64,000 nt of DNA from Castanea sativa (taxonomy: Eukaryota > Streptophyta > Magnoliopsida > Fagales > Fagaceae). The translations under genes and the position numbers were made by a program. How positions within the stretch are numbered: position 1 is the stretch's first letter; every line of letters begins with the position of its first letter. Where the stretch lies: assembly GCF_040712315.1 (NCBI RefSeq), contig NC_134015.1:23685614-23749613 (forward strand), written 5' to 3'. Below the pieces are notes generated by a model. The model was not told the origin of the DNA. It made no database searches and was given only the letters and a program-made list of their open reading frames with translations. Of the stretch, positions 1 through 11,409 are shown in pieces.

Positions 1-573
1 GCCAATTTTTAGGTTCTTTTATCTGCCAAATGCTTTTCCAAGGAAATCCACAATCCAATCTTCCACTTGGTGCTTGAAAGTAAGTTCTAACCTCAAATTT
101 ATGACTCTTCCACTGTGATCAATCCATTCTATCATCACAACATTAGACTTTCCCAGAAAGTGCAATAGATCTAGCAAAAAAAAAAAAAACAGTGATTCTA
201 ATTCGCAACCCTGCACTGCCCTAACAGACCCCGGGGTTCAATGAAAGGTACGATTGGAATGCACCATAAAAACATCAAAATTTCATCTCAATCCAATGCA
301 ATATAGAAAACTTCTAGAAACAAAGTTCTCAATGGACCCTCCCCACACCACTAGTCATGCCAAAACTAACACGAATACCATCCCTTATAATGAACTTAAC
401 CAGAAAATTCCTCCCAACTGCTTCTGAAACTCTTCCACATGCACATCCCATACATAACTTTGATTCCAGCAGAACAACACAAATCCCATCGCATCCAGCC
501 CATACTTCATCTCAACTATCTGCTTCCATAAATGGCACCTTTCTGTTGCACACTCCCAAAGCCATTTAGCCAA
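1..573 (-). mobile_element. LINE reverse-transcriptase C-terminal fragment
   Basis: Minus-strand translation at 573-385 gives the post-RT segment typical of plant LINEs (AKWLWECATERCHLWKQIVE followed by MKYG). Further 3', at 216-19, a second piece contains WIDHSGRVINLRLEL and QVEDWIVDF, which match the later part of the same domain in the same order. Frames are broken and no tail is visible, so it is a decayed fragment that may continue past the left edge. It lies in the first intron of the E3 ligase gene. Confidence 0.6.
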
Positions 574-1441
574 CAGGGCATTATTAATAATTTTGATTTG
601 CCCATAAGGTCATAACCCAATCCCCCAGGTTAAGTAGGAGAGTGAACCTGTTCCTATTTCACAAGAGGTTATTTTAATTTTTAACCCATTGCCCATAACC
701 CCTCTATTGGACACATGACAATGTTGGGTTAAGGCTATGTCGATTTGAAACAGTTTGGGCGTATGAGCGTGAGCATATTGTTTCTCATGGATGTCTCATT
801 GTTTGGCGTTTCCATGAACCAAATTGCGTAAAAGCTCTTCTATGACTACTACAAGAAACCATCCCCCCCCCTGGTCCTCTCTTCATTTTGAAATCTCTTT
901 ATCACTAGACAGTTGACACAATATGTCTTTTTCTAAGAATCCTTTTCTTATTGCTCATAATGGACGTTGTGTGATCTAGATAGTAAAGAATTTGAGGAAG
1001 AAAAAGATTAACGTATGGGCTGTGCCAACTTGAGTTCATAAGTAGTAACAAAAAGAACCCTAATATTGTTCTTTTTATCACACATTAAAATTAATATCAA
1101 CGTACACCTTTTGAACTAATTATAGAAAGATCCTTAGTTTTTGTTTTCCACAAGTCAATTATAGAAAGATCCTTAAAATGCCTTCAGAATATCAAATTCC
1201 AATCTTCACAAAGCCCATTATCAGCACAAATCATCTTATAGTGACAATCTATTCATAAGGAAGTAGAATTTCTATTCTAGCATCAAAATTTGAGTACTCT
1301 TTTTAGGAAATTCAAGGCTGGCTTTAAAATGTTCCTCAGTCTTAAACACAAACAAACAAACACTCCTAAACTTCAAAATTCAACACCAAACACAAAACCC
1401 AAACTATAAACAAAAAAAAAATCAAAACGACAAAAACTCAC
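574..1441. other. Intron 1 of the E3 ligase gene (partial)
   Basis: AT-rich DNA downstream of a GTGAGT splice donor (minus strand, GT at 1441-1440). I see no exon of the neighbouring gene here, so intron 1 extends at least to the LINE fragment and probably beyond the window. Confidence 0.55.
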
Positions 1442-1986
1442 GTAGACCGGGGCGAAAAACTGCCGTTATCGTCTTCGTCCTCACTATCATTCCCTTCTAT
1501 TCTCCCAACCTCCAACGCCTGCTGGCTCAGACTCTCCTCATCCCCCCCAACCCTAACCCTCAACGCCGCCCTCTGCGGGTTCCTCCGCCGGTACTCGACC
1601 CAAACCAGCACCACGTGCACCCCGCACTGCAGCGCGTAGCCGCAGATCCAGAGGCGAATCGGCGTGTTGGGCTTCTCGTCAAGGGTCCACACCAGCATGG
1701 CCACGGAGACCACCACGAACGCCACGTTCCACATGATGTCCAGAGCCACCACGGGCTTCGAGTAACCCCAGTCGGCCCTGCGCTCCTCCAGCTGCAGCGC
1801 CGCCGTCTCCCGCACCAGCATGGACGGGCCGCGCCGCCCCGTGGCGCGGCCCAGGAGCAAGGCCAGAGTGGTGGGGCGGGTGGTCGCGGTGTCGGAGCTG
1901 CCCTGACGTGGGTGGAGGAGTGGAGCTTGTGGCTCAGGCGCGGTGGTGGCGGTGGCGGTGGCGGTGGAGGAGGATTGCGATGACAT
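1442..1986 (-). CDS. RING-type E3 ubiquitin ligase, membrane class, exon 1 only
   Basis: The sequence encodes 181 residues plus two bases, ending at a consensus GTGAGT donor. Residues 1-50 are low complexity (Ser/Thr/Ala, then Pro). The conserved block [20 protein letters not shown] is followed by two predicted membrane helices, near residues 80-103 and 112-130. The second is followed by a basic VEYRRRN stretch and an acidic tail. This layout is what I know from plant proteins of the At1g63170/At1g12760/At4g11680 group, which carry a RING-H2 finger near the C-terminus and are expected to be membrane-bound ubiquitin ligases. The RING exon is not in the window. The start was chosen because it opens the alignment and sits just downstream of a promoter-like region. 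The local GC is far higher than the flanks, as in many plant first exons. Confidence 0.7.
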
Positions 1987-2260
1987 GGTTAGAGAGAGAA
2001 GGGTAGAAGCATAAGCATAACTGAAGTGAACTGTGTGCGTGTGTGTGTAGAGAAATATTATATGGGTATATGAAGGTTTTGTCTAAATTCTCTCACTCTC
2101 TACAATTTGAAAGTGAGAGAGAGAGAAGAGAGAAGAGAGAAGAGAGAAGAGGCGTTTGTTTTCATATGTTGATGTTGAACGGTAGATGGAAGATAGAGAG
2201 AGAGAGAATTGGCAATAGTTATTAAGAACTAAAAATGGGGATTTAGGTGTTTGTTTATGA
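1987..2260 (-). promoter_or_regulatory. 5' leader and proximal promoter of the E3 ligase gene
   Basis: Directly upstream of the start codon on the minus strand lies a pyrimidine/GA-rich tract, with GA repeats at about 2115-2155 and 2192-2208. A TATA-like AT-rich stretch (TATAATATTT on the minus strand) sits near 2050-2062. GA/CT tracts are common in plant core promoters. The transcription start is not determined. Confidence 0.4.
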
Positions 2261-3970
2261 TGTTTGGTCGCTTGACTCGCCGGTTGGGTTTTTTTTTTTT
2301 TTCCTTCTATTCTTTGGCGCTAAAAATTAACGTATGTAATGTACTGGACAAGGTAAGAGCAACATGTCCTAACATCAGTCTCCCTTTTACGGTAATAAAG
2401 TAACTTCTCTTTTTAACGTACATAATGAATGCTTATCTTTTTATTTGTCCGAAACCAATATATTTATTACTTTTAAAGAATAAAAAAAACGGCACAATAT
2501 ATTTATTACTAGTATAAAATAAAATACATATTTTACTTTTTATAATTAAACTCCAGTGGGTTTTATATAATTGTATTATGATTAAATGAAGAGCAATCAT
2601 TATTAAGTGAATGTTATAAGTGCTATATCAAATATTAATTAATATATATATATATATTTATAACAAATCAATCAATATCTTAATATGATAGTAACGAGTA
2701 ATTATTTTTAAGTATGTGTCTAAATACTAGCATATCATTAATTATTTAAAAAGAGATCAAATTCTGAGAGCTAAATAGTTTTAAGATAGTTTTTAACACG
2801 GTTCAATATCCTCTTTTCTTTTCTTTTGAACTAATCATTTTTTGTCTAATGTACCTATCAAAACCAACCAGAAACCAACACAACTCAACCGAATTCTGCT
2901 AAAACCTAGTCATAGAAAAAACCACCACACAACCAATGGCAACACGCCACCCACAAAACCAAATGACCCACGAAGACAAATGATCCAGAAACAAAAAACC
3001 ATCAAATGAGCTGCCCATCAAATCTAGAGATCCACAATGACGAGTGACCCATGGCAACAAGACGAACACAGAAGAGGAGTATGAAGAGATGAGGAATTTG
3101 AGACGATAAGAGAGTGAAGAGGAGAGTACCTAAGAAGAGAGGGGAGAGAGGAGAGAAGTGGATTTGGTTTAGTGAAAGGCAGTGAGGAGAGAGGATGGAG
3201 AAAAAATAAAATAAAATATGAATAGTAACTTGCTACAGTAATTTGTTACTAGTAATAGATCACTATAGCTAGTTGCTAAATATTTTTAGCTATAACATTT
3301 TTTATGTGGCTTTTTTTTTTTTTTTGGTTAGTTTTTATATTTTTTATTTTGGAATCTAAAATAGTTTTTTAGTGGGTTTACAACCTCTAATGTGAATGGT
3401 TATGTTAGGTATTGGACGAATCAAAGAAACTAGATTGCAATTCCCATCCTCACTTATTTTTAAAGGAACTTTTTTCCTTTTTTTTTTTAATCTAAATGGA
3501 GCTTGCTATGATGCCTTACCCTTCATTTTGGGTGGAAAAAAAAATTAAATTCATTAAAGTTGAAGCTTTGGGTGCTTGAGCATTCACATTAGTCTCAATG
3601 CACTTTTAGTCTATTTTGGTTTAAAAATTGCACTTTTGTTACTTTAGTTAATTTACTATTCATAGACAATTACATTGGTCTCAATACTCTTACCACTATT
3701 CTATTTTTAGAGAGAGAGAGAGAGAGAGAATAATCTTTTTTAATATTATTATATTTTATGTATTGAGTGAACAGCTTTCAATAAATGTATTGAGCTCATT
3801 ATTCATTGTACAATATTTTGACAATTTATTGAGCTTGATGCAAGGCATTTGGGTGAGTTCAGCTCAAATGTTAGCAAATGTGGTTTTGAAGAGCCTAATG
3901 CTAATTAAAAAGGAAAAAGATTACAAGTAACACATAATCATTTTCTATCCTTTAAATAATGATTTATAGT
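2261..3970. other. Intergenic AT-rich DNA
   Basis: No coding region seen. It contains T-runs at about 2289-2301 and 3311-3325, an AT microsatellite near 2641-2658 and an AG microsatellite at about 3709-3729. The stretch 2830-3260 has a different composition (CA-rich, then GA-rich) and may be an old repeat, but I cannot define its ends. Confidence 0.5.
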
Positions 3971-4255
3971 TTAGTCCTGTTGAGCTTGAATTAGATGCGA
4001 AGATTATTGTAGATTCATTGATTCAAAAACAATGGTCTAACGGGATGTTCTTCTCCTATCCTAAATATTTGCATGGCTCTCATATCCAGGATGCCCCATA
4101 CTAAAATCAAATGTTGCTTCATAGAGACAAATAAGTGTGCCGATGATCTGGTTAGAAGGTGACCTAAGCTGTAATAAGATTTTGTTTTTTGTAATGATCC
4201 TCCCATGGATGATGTTTTTTTGCTTTCCCAGGATTCTTTTAGATGTTTCCTTTTA
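3971..4255 (+). mobile_element. LINE RNase H domain fragment
   Basis: Plus-strand translation with frame changes gives PVELELDAKIIVDSLIQKQW, then NKCADDLVRR, then a tail (DFVFCNDPPMDDVF). This is the order of motifs in the C-terminal RNase H domain carried by plant LINEs. Stops and shifts make it a remnant. Confidence 0.5.
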
Positions 4256-5288
4256 TATATATTTCCTTTCTATCCAAAAACAAAAACAATGACCTCAAAA
4301 TAATAAGCTACACAAACGAAACCAACTCAAATATTGAAATGCTAATTCTTAATGTAAAATTAATCTTGAAATGCTACTCCTTCATGTGAAATTATTTAAT
4401 ACATCTAATACACTAAGCCCTCCCATCACATAAATTGACAAACTAATGGCCTACTTCTTTTAAACCAATTCCACTTATTTAAATTGTCTACATTTTAATT
4501 TCCAGGCGAACTGAAATAATAAACTTAGTTAAATTCCCTTCAGATGCATATACTAAGAAATTTTGTTACTAAAACCCTCTGTGATGTCCAATTTTTGGAG
4601 TTTAAACCCACCTCTATCAATATTTACCTTAGGGGAAAAATGTGGCCAAATTCATGGTCAAGTATCATTGATTTATTTATAATACACATAATTGTAATAT
4701 CTCTAACATGCCACACGGACTGTACCAAATCAATAAATCTAGTAATACATTTTTTTTTCCACAACTATTGACATGACATATTATAATTGATACATAATAA
4801 ATTTGCATGTATCAATGTTGCTAATAGCAAAATGATCTTCACCCATAGCTTTCTTAGCAATTCCTAACTGTTACCCCAATTTAGCCCTTTATTTTGATGT
4901 ATTGGGTTCCCTCGTTGGTTTTTTTTTTTTTTGGGGTGAAAATTGGGTTCCCTCATATACACAAGGCAATTCTCTTTAGCTATTAATTTTTTTCCCTCCA
5001 TGCTATGTTTCTACACATGAAGGGAACAAGCGTTATCGTTGAGCAAACAGGCTGTAACGGGTAATCCATCCTTCTTCTTTTTTTTTCCATTACCAACCAA
5101 ACACATTGTTAAGGCATTTACAATCACGAATGTGAGATGTGAATTATATCAATAATCAAATATTCTATTTTAATTGAATAAAATGGAATAATAATTGGAA
5201 CAAAATTGACCATTTGTTATAAAGAACTATATTTCTTTACGTTAAGGGCAATGAAAGACCTTAGTGGTCAATTTGATAGAAGCATTTC
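4256..5288. other. Intergenic, no gene seen
   Basis: AT-rich sequence without a supportable coding region. A segment at about 5085-5170 resembles 6160-6245 (both include CCAACCAAACACATT followed by a similar run), so the hAT MITE between them lies between two copies of an older repeat. Confidence 0.4.
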
Positions 5289-5894
5289 TAGGGCTGTCCA
5301 CGGGTCGGATTTGTGTCCAACCAGGAACCGACCCGCCGGAATTAGGTGGGAAAAAATGCACCCGCCGCCGACCCATCGAAGTAATTAGGTCAGGCGGTTC
5401 AAACCATCAACAGGTGGCAGGCGGGTCGGTTGGAGTCATAGATTTGAGAAGATGGCGAGAAAATGGGCAAAAAAACACAGATTCGGCGAAGAAACCCAAA
5501 TTCCAGCGAAGTTTTCCAGATTCCGGTGATATTTCCTCAGATCTAGTGAGATTTCGCAAGATCAGCGAAAATTTCATCGGATTTGATGAGATTTCGCCAG
5601 ATTCGGTCTAAATCTCATCGGATCTAAGGGAAATATTGTCGGAATCTAGGTTTCTTCGCCGGATTTTGGAAAACTATCACTGGGATCTGGAAATTTTGGT
5701 CGGAATATGGAAATCTCTCAATCGGTTCAAGTTTTAGGGGAGGAAAACCGAAACCAAAACCGATCCGCCGAAATCGATTTTTGGTGTTGAAGACCCGCTG
5801 GAGCAATTGGGTCCCGACGGGTCGGCCGGATTCGGGTTGGATCCAGTCGGTTCTCTGGGTGGGTCAAGTTACCAGATCAATCTGGACAACCCTA
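5289..5894. mobile_element. hAT-type MITE, copy 1
   Basis: The ends are near-perfect 12-bp inverted repeats (TAGGGCTGTCCA and TGGACAACCCTA). They are flanked by an exact 8-bp duplication, AGCATTTC, at 5281-5288 and 5895-5902; 8 bp is the hAT length. The interior is full of degenerate GATYTGGTGAGATT-like units and encodes nothing credible. A related copy is at 52773-53256. Confidence 0.85.
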
Positions 5895-7399
5895 AGCATT
5901 TCAATTGTTCAATAATAATAAAATAATCTAAGTGCAACAAATATATGTCATAGGGTCTTTAGTTCTTAAGAAGTTAACGCATGCTTAGGGGTTTTTAGTT
6001 TTAAAATTTTTTTTATAAACTCTTTATAAGAAAAATAATCAAATTTTTAACGATTTTTTATATTTTTTATAAAAGTATAATTTCATAATTTCCTTAAAAT
6101 AGTTTATAAATAATAACTTTAATAAGAGTACCATTATAAATAATCATCCTCTTTACACTCCAACCAAACACATTATAAGGGCCTGAAGGCATCCACGAAT
6201 ATGGGATGTGATTTTATGGCGACGTTGTCTCAACTAATCAAAATTCCCTCTCTCTCTCTCTCTCTCCCTCTCATTAAAATTGTGCGAAGTGGCAGGTGGA
6301 AATGTCATTCGTTAAGCATGTATTTATCATATCTGCCGAAAAAAGTGTTGCTCACCTAGAATTCAACGTATAATAAACAAGGACCTTTTTTTATTTTTTA
6401 TTTTTTATTTTTTATTTTTAATAAACTAATAAACAAGGACCTTAGATATACACGTTCGTTGGTGTTAACAACGACGTATTGCACTTGCATGTGCAAGTTA
6501 TTGTCCCTTGTAGAGTCTGAGTCATACATAATAATGAGTAATGAATCTAATGATAATGTCGTGTGATGCCAGAATGTAGTTGTGAAAGCATATCAAATTT
6601 CATCTCAAATTTCAATTAAAAAATGGTGATGTTAATGGGCGCTCTTAGAATAATAGTTTACCATTTATTTTAGGAAAATTTTAATACAATTTTTATGGGA
6701 AATAAAAAAACTATTAAAATATTAATTATATTTTTTTTCTCATTTTCTCATAAGAATTTTTTTTAAATTGATTTTTATAAGAGTATCCGTTAGTATTTTT
6801 TAAAATAAAAAGAAAAAAATAAAAGAAAAGAAAGAAGGATTAAACTCTTATTTGGACGGAGGGAAAGTAGAGCAGATCAGGAGAATAGATTTGAGTTGAT
6901 CGGAAATTGCATCTAGAATTCATTGTAGCTATAGGATATCGGATATCCAGCCCTAGTGCTGTGGCTTGTGGCAGCTTATGTTTTGCATTTTCTTTGTAAT
7001 TTGGTTTATTTAAAAGAAACAAAATGAAATTTATGTCTTGACATTAAAAAAATATGTTCAAAATCCTTAGTTAAATAATTTTAAAATACCCAACTTGTAG
7101 TAAATAATTTGTTTCAAAAACCTTAGTTAAATATATTATAATAAATAGACATGCCTTTAGTATAATCAAAATTTTGAATTAAAAATATGGGCTTGGCATA
7201 CCTTCTATACTTTTTCAATTGAACATCTAATTAGTTTCTCCGTAAGATAGAATGATGCAGTAGTGAGTTTTAATCTTCACATTCTATTTAGTTAATGGGT
7301 GATGTGACAATTTCTCATTAAAACAAAACGATTTTCTAGTTTAAAAAAGTATTAAAAGTAAGCCAAACTCTAAAAATATCACTTAGTAAAAATTAAAAA
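5895..7399. other. Intergenic AT-rich DNA
   Basis: No gene recognised. It contains a TC microsatellite at about 6246-6272 and several A/T runs. Confidence 0.45.
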
Positions 7400-7736
7400 T
7401 TGAAGGGTGAATTGCAAACTGCACCTCTTATTTACACCCTGAAATTTAAGAATTTGGATTATACCCCTGAAATTTGGAAGTGTTTGGATTTTATATTATG
7501 ATATTTCAACATTTGGATTTACCTCCTAAGTTTGAGGTGTAAGAATTTTACTCTTTAAAGTTTGGGGGTGTAAAATCCAAACACCCCAAACTTTAATGTG
7601 TAAAATTCAAATTTTGAAACTTCAAGATGTAAAATCTAAATACTCTCAAGTTTCAGGGAGTAATACTAAATTCTAAAATTTTAGAATGTAAAATCCAAAC
7701 ACCTCAAATTTTAGGGGTGTAGTTTGTAATTTAGCC
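7400..7736. repeat. Foldback (inverted-repeat) element
   Basis: The ends are imperfect inverted repeats (left GAATTGCAAACTGCACC; right GGTGTAGTTTGTAATTT). The interior is built from alternating forward and reverse copies of a TGTAAAATCCAAACACC-like unit, so the single strand could fold along its whole length. No target duplication was found. Confidence 0.5.
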
Positions 7737-7872
7737 AAAATTGAAATAGCTAAATAGTTACCATAATCAAAGAGATAATTGATTCATTAAAAGAACAAGT
7801 AGAATAGGTTATAATGAGGATATATAATGGAACTTTTGTGATATTAATCAAGGGTTAATTGCACTTTTCTTT

Positions 7873-8036
7873 ACCACCGCGCACCCTTGGCGTAATGGTT
7901 ACTCCACAAGTATAAGTGCTTGTGGGGTATACTAAGGGGCAAAAGACGAGGTTCAAGTTTCTAGGAGAGAGCTTCACCCACATATACACTTAGATTAGAC
8001 TAGAGTAGAATTTCTATCTTGTATAAAAAAAAAAAA
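7873..8036 (+). mobile_element. tRNA-derived SINE
   Basis: The head carries tRNA-like promoter boxes: an A-box-like GGCGTAATGGTTA near 7889 and a B-box-like GAGGTTCAAGTTT near 7949. A short body follows, ending in A12. It is flanked by a 14-16 bp duplication, AATTGCACTTTTCTTT, at 7857-7872 and about 8035-8050. A pol III head, an A tail and a long target duplication are the SINE hallmarks. Confidence 0.85.
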
Positions 8037-8352
8037 TTGCACTTTTCTTTGTTAATTATAGTGCAGTTATGACATCGTCTTCCATGATTTATTGGTAATA
8101 AAATTGTTTGCAAGTATTATGATTTTTGTCAAATTTAATTGAAATGTAAAAAAAGAAGAAGAAGAAGTTATAAACATGTTTAACAAAAATTTGAAATTTT
8201 CATTAAATTTAACAAAAATCTCAACAGTAGGGGTAAATGGCTTATTTACCAAGATTGTTTGGTATTTGAAGTTTAGGAGGACATTGTAATTGCATCATAA
8301 TTAGGGGAGATTGTGCAAATTGCCCATTAATTAATGAAACACTAATAACAAT

Positions 8353-9195
8353 TGTAGGGTCATTGGGCCCAGGAATGTGTGTGAGGTTGGCCCAAGAGTT
8401 TTTTTTTTTTTAGGCTAAAGGCCCAATCCGAGGACACTAAATGGTCTAGGATGTAAGAATGTCAACTTATAAAGCAATACAAATAAGTAAAGAGGTGATA
8501 CTTGAACAAGTATGTCCGAGGATATAGTCTGAGGAAGATTATGTCCACGGCTATGTAAAGCGGAGGTAAGAGAAGGGCTGGTTAAAAATCCACGGGCAAT
8601 ATGCTAGAAAATCCTATAGGTAAGGGTAAACATGGTAAATGTGGAGGATAAGAAGAAGGGCGGTGGAATATCTAAGATAAAGTTGTTGCCACCGCCCTCG
8701 CCCCCGCATTGAATGCTTTGCAATTACTATTCTGGCCGCATTAATGGGAAAGTGAGACCTGAGCGTCAAAGTGGAGCTTGGCTTCTGTCTCCAAAGACTT
8801 CAGTGGAGGTAGATGAGACAAGGATCTAAATCAACAATCTAACCCCTACGTGGAGCATGAAGAGGAGAAGAAGGAGGGGATATAAAAGGAAGAAGGGACC
8901 TTCAGGAGGAGGGGAGGAGAAAAACATAGAAAAAACACTGTATGCCTCAATATCCAGACTGCAATTTATCTTGGAAAGAAATAATATAAATCATCCTCGG
9001 CTTGTGTCCGAGGAGAAGATTCTTTCATATAAACAGTTCTTTGTGTGTATTATTGTGAAAAAACTCATCATTTTTGTTATCTAACATCACTAGAACTTAG
9101 ATTTTAAGCACACTTTCTACAAATTTAATTGTAAAAAGGCCATCTAGGCCCATCCCCCTTTGACTGTGGGTTCGGGCTCAAATTGTGCCCTTATA
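8353..9195 (+). mobile_element. Solo LTR of a retrotransposon
   Basis: An 843-bp unit starts TGTAGGG and ends CCCTTATA, flanked by ACAAT (8348-8352 and 9196-9200). It contains a TATA-like GGATATAAAAGG near 8877 and GA-rich sequence downstream, as expected for an LTR promoter. No internal retroelement region is present. The terminal dinucleotide is TA rather than CA, so the last bases may have mutated or the boundary may be off by one or two. Confidence 0.65.
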
Positions 9196-9289
9196 ACAAT
9201 AATAATTATTAATGTATTTTATTATAATATTAATTGAGTTTTTAAAAAAAAAAAAATTAAAGGAAAATAGAAACGTGCCATTCGTTAGA

Positions 9290-9600
9290 CATTTCTAAGT
9301 TTTTTTATTTATTTTTTAACTTAACTTCAACTTTAAAATTTTGATTTTTTTTTTTTTGGTGTGTGTTAAATTGAATTAAATCCTAACGCAGAGGGTAGAT
9401 TGCTTATTTACAATAATCAGGAGGAACATTTCTTGGTTTGGTGAAGTTTAGAAGGATATTGCAACTGTATGCTCATTAAGGGGAGAAATTACAATTTATC
9501 CATGAATTAATTAATGAGAAATTGTAACAATTATAGTTAATGTATTTAATTATAATATCAAGTGAGTTGTTCTGAAAAATATAAGTTTTTTGTATGTTTG
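9290..9600. repeat. Second copy of a local direct duplication (first copy 8060-8352 plus 9196-9250)
   Basis: Sequence at 9370-9590 repeats, with divergence, the sequence of 8210-8352 joined to 9201-9240 (shared landmarks TGGCTTATTTAC / TTGCTTATTTAC, GAATTAATTAATGA, TTAATGTAT). The first copy is split by the solo LTR and the second is not, so the second copy acts as an empty-site reference. Confidence 0.55.
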
Positions 9601-10125
9601 ATTGTAAAATTAGAATAGACTCTATGTTTGTATTTTTAGAAATTAAAATTGTCACATTTTACTTACATAATTATATTCACATTATTAGGAGATTAAATTA
9701 TCCTGAAAATAGAATATTTTTAAAATGAACATCATTGTCTATTTTTCAAATCAATGTGGAAAGAAAATCTATAGAAAAGAAATGATGAAGAAAACACTTT
9801 TATTATCCTAATTGCATACCAAAGCATTTTTCAAAGCACATGACATTCTACTCACCAACCCACCAAACTTGAAGAATGAAGGTTAGAATTAGATTGACTA
9901 TTGATTGAGCTATTTTCTGTCATGTCTATGCATGCACAAAAAAACAATTGAAATTGTGCATTGAAGACACAATTTCAAATTCGTTCATATTCAAGTCCGT
10001 GCACATATGCACAAAAAAAAAAAAAAAAAAAAAAAAACTGTTACGTTTTCAATTGTTTTTTGCATGTGTGCACAGATGTGTGAAAGTGTGCACGCACAAC
10101 AATGTTTCCCTTCTGTCAAAACTAA
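9601..10125. other. Intergenic, no gene seen
   Basis: AT-rich sequence downstream of the INTS11 3' end. It contains an A23 run at about 10013-10036 and CA-rich sequence, with no supportable gene. Confidence 0.4.
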
Positions 10126-10265
10126 GGGCATGTTTGTTGGTTAGTTTGAGTAATGTTGTTTGAGTGTTTTTGATATATGTGTGGGTGAAAAAGTGTGTTA
10201 AAATATGTGTAAAATTGTTTAAAATGTGTAAAAATGTGTTAGAACTTACTTGCCAACACACCCCC
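10126..10265. mobile_element. Tourist-like MITE, short
   Basis: A 140-bp unit begins GGGCATGTTTGTTGG and ends CCAACACACCCCC (inverted), flanked by TAA at 10123-10125 and 10266-10268. The GGG...GTTTG terminus and the TAA/TTA duplication are typical of PIF/Harbinger MITEs. Confidence 0.65.
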
Positions 10266-10493
10266 TAAAGTATCAGAGAAGTTGCACGCCTTGACTTAAG
10301 AGAAAGTTCCCAAACATTGAAATGGTTAGCTAGCATGGTACTTTAACCTACCACCCCATCATTGGAACATAATTAAAAATAAAGACAAAAATTACTCACA
10401 AGAATCGTACTATTTTATAAGGTGATTCCTTTAAGCTCAATGTCATAAATTGATTACAGAAAGTAACTCATGGCAGACTTCACCATATATAAC
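10266..10493 (-). other. INTS11 3' untranslated region and downstream flank
   Basis: AT-rich sequence following the stop codon on the minus strand. I found no perfect AATAAA signal; a T-rich stretch (minus strand TTTGTCTTTATTTTTAATT) near 10370-10392 could serve as 3'-end context. Confidence 0.35.
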
Positions 10494-11361
10494 TCAATGA
10501 GATTCACAATCAAAATTCTCCATTATCGAAATGATTTTCCACGCAAGCTTCTCATCTGAGACTGACCAAGTGCAGCAAAAAAACACTGCTTCAGATTTTT
10601 TTTTACTGTCAATTATTCTGTAAGGGCATCTGTCATTCAGACAAACAGATATATCAAATGATTCTACTTGAAGATGTTCCCCAAAATCTTGGATGTTTCC
10701 ACCAGAAATTTGACCTGAAAGTTTATTATTCAACAAATGAAGCCAAGAGCATCTGTCAGATGTGCAAAGCACATTATCTGATGTGCTTTTGGTCTCTTCC
10801 AAGTTGCTAACATGTATGGGGCAACAGTAAGCAAACCGAACCTCATTCTTCTTTTCTCCCAACATGAGAAGAAGCTCGTCTTGGTGTAAAATCTTTGCTT
10901 TTTTATTCTTTTCCTCAATCAAGATCCCTTCTGCTGTCCTTTCATCTGTTACTTGCAGCTGCGGCATGAACCTTCTATCTTTCAAACACGAACCAGATTC
11001 ATCTTCTGAAATGCTTTTTGAAAACTTAAAGTTTGGATTCAAACTACTGTGGATAAAAGTGTCTGAGGCTCTTGCTTTCACATAATGAGTTGAAGAAATA
11101 CTAACTGTCTCATTGTTTGCAGGGTCATCACATGGAATTCCCAATTCAGAATGTATTTTTCCTTTTAGAGTAGCCATCTTAGGTTTTTCGCCATGTACTA
11201 GTATCACATGCTTGGGGGAGAGAAATTTGACAAGATCCATGATCCCTTTGGCGTCTGTATGAGGACTGAAAGACAATTGATGAATCTGGCAATATAAAAC
11301 ACAATTTCCGGCAAACTTTAGATAATGGGAAATTTTTTAACACAAAAGCATTTCAGTTTCT

Positions 11362-11409
<48 letters not shown>

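Noticed and set aside
1615..1983. Plus-strand open frame ending in poly-Gly
   Set aside because: Antisense shadow of the E3 ligase first exon, in GC-rich DNA.
5206..5611. Overlapping plus-strand open frames
   Set aside because: They lie in the hAT MITE and its repeat units; no protein similarity.
7873..8036. Functional tRNA gene
   Set aside because: The head has A- and B-box-like motifs but cannot fold into a full cloverleaf by eye, and the A tail plus target duplication identify a SINE.
8857..9084. Small basic plus-strand open frame
   Set aside because: Inside the solo LTR, in the R/U5-like part; not a gene.
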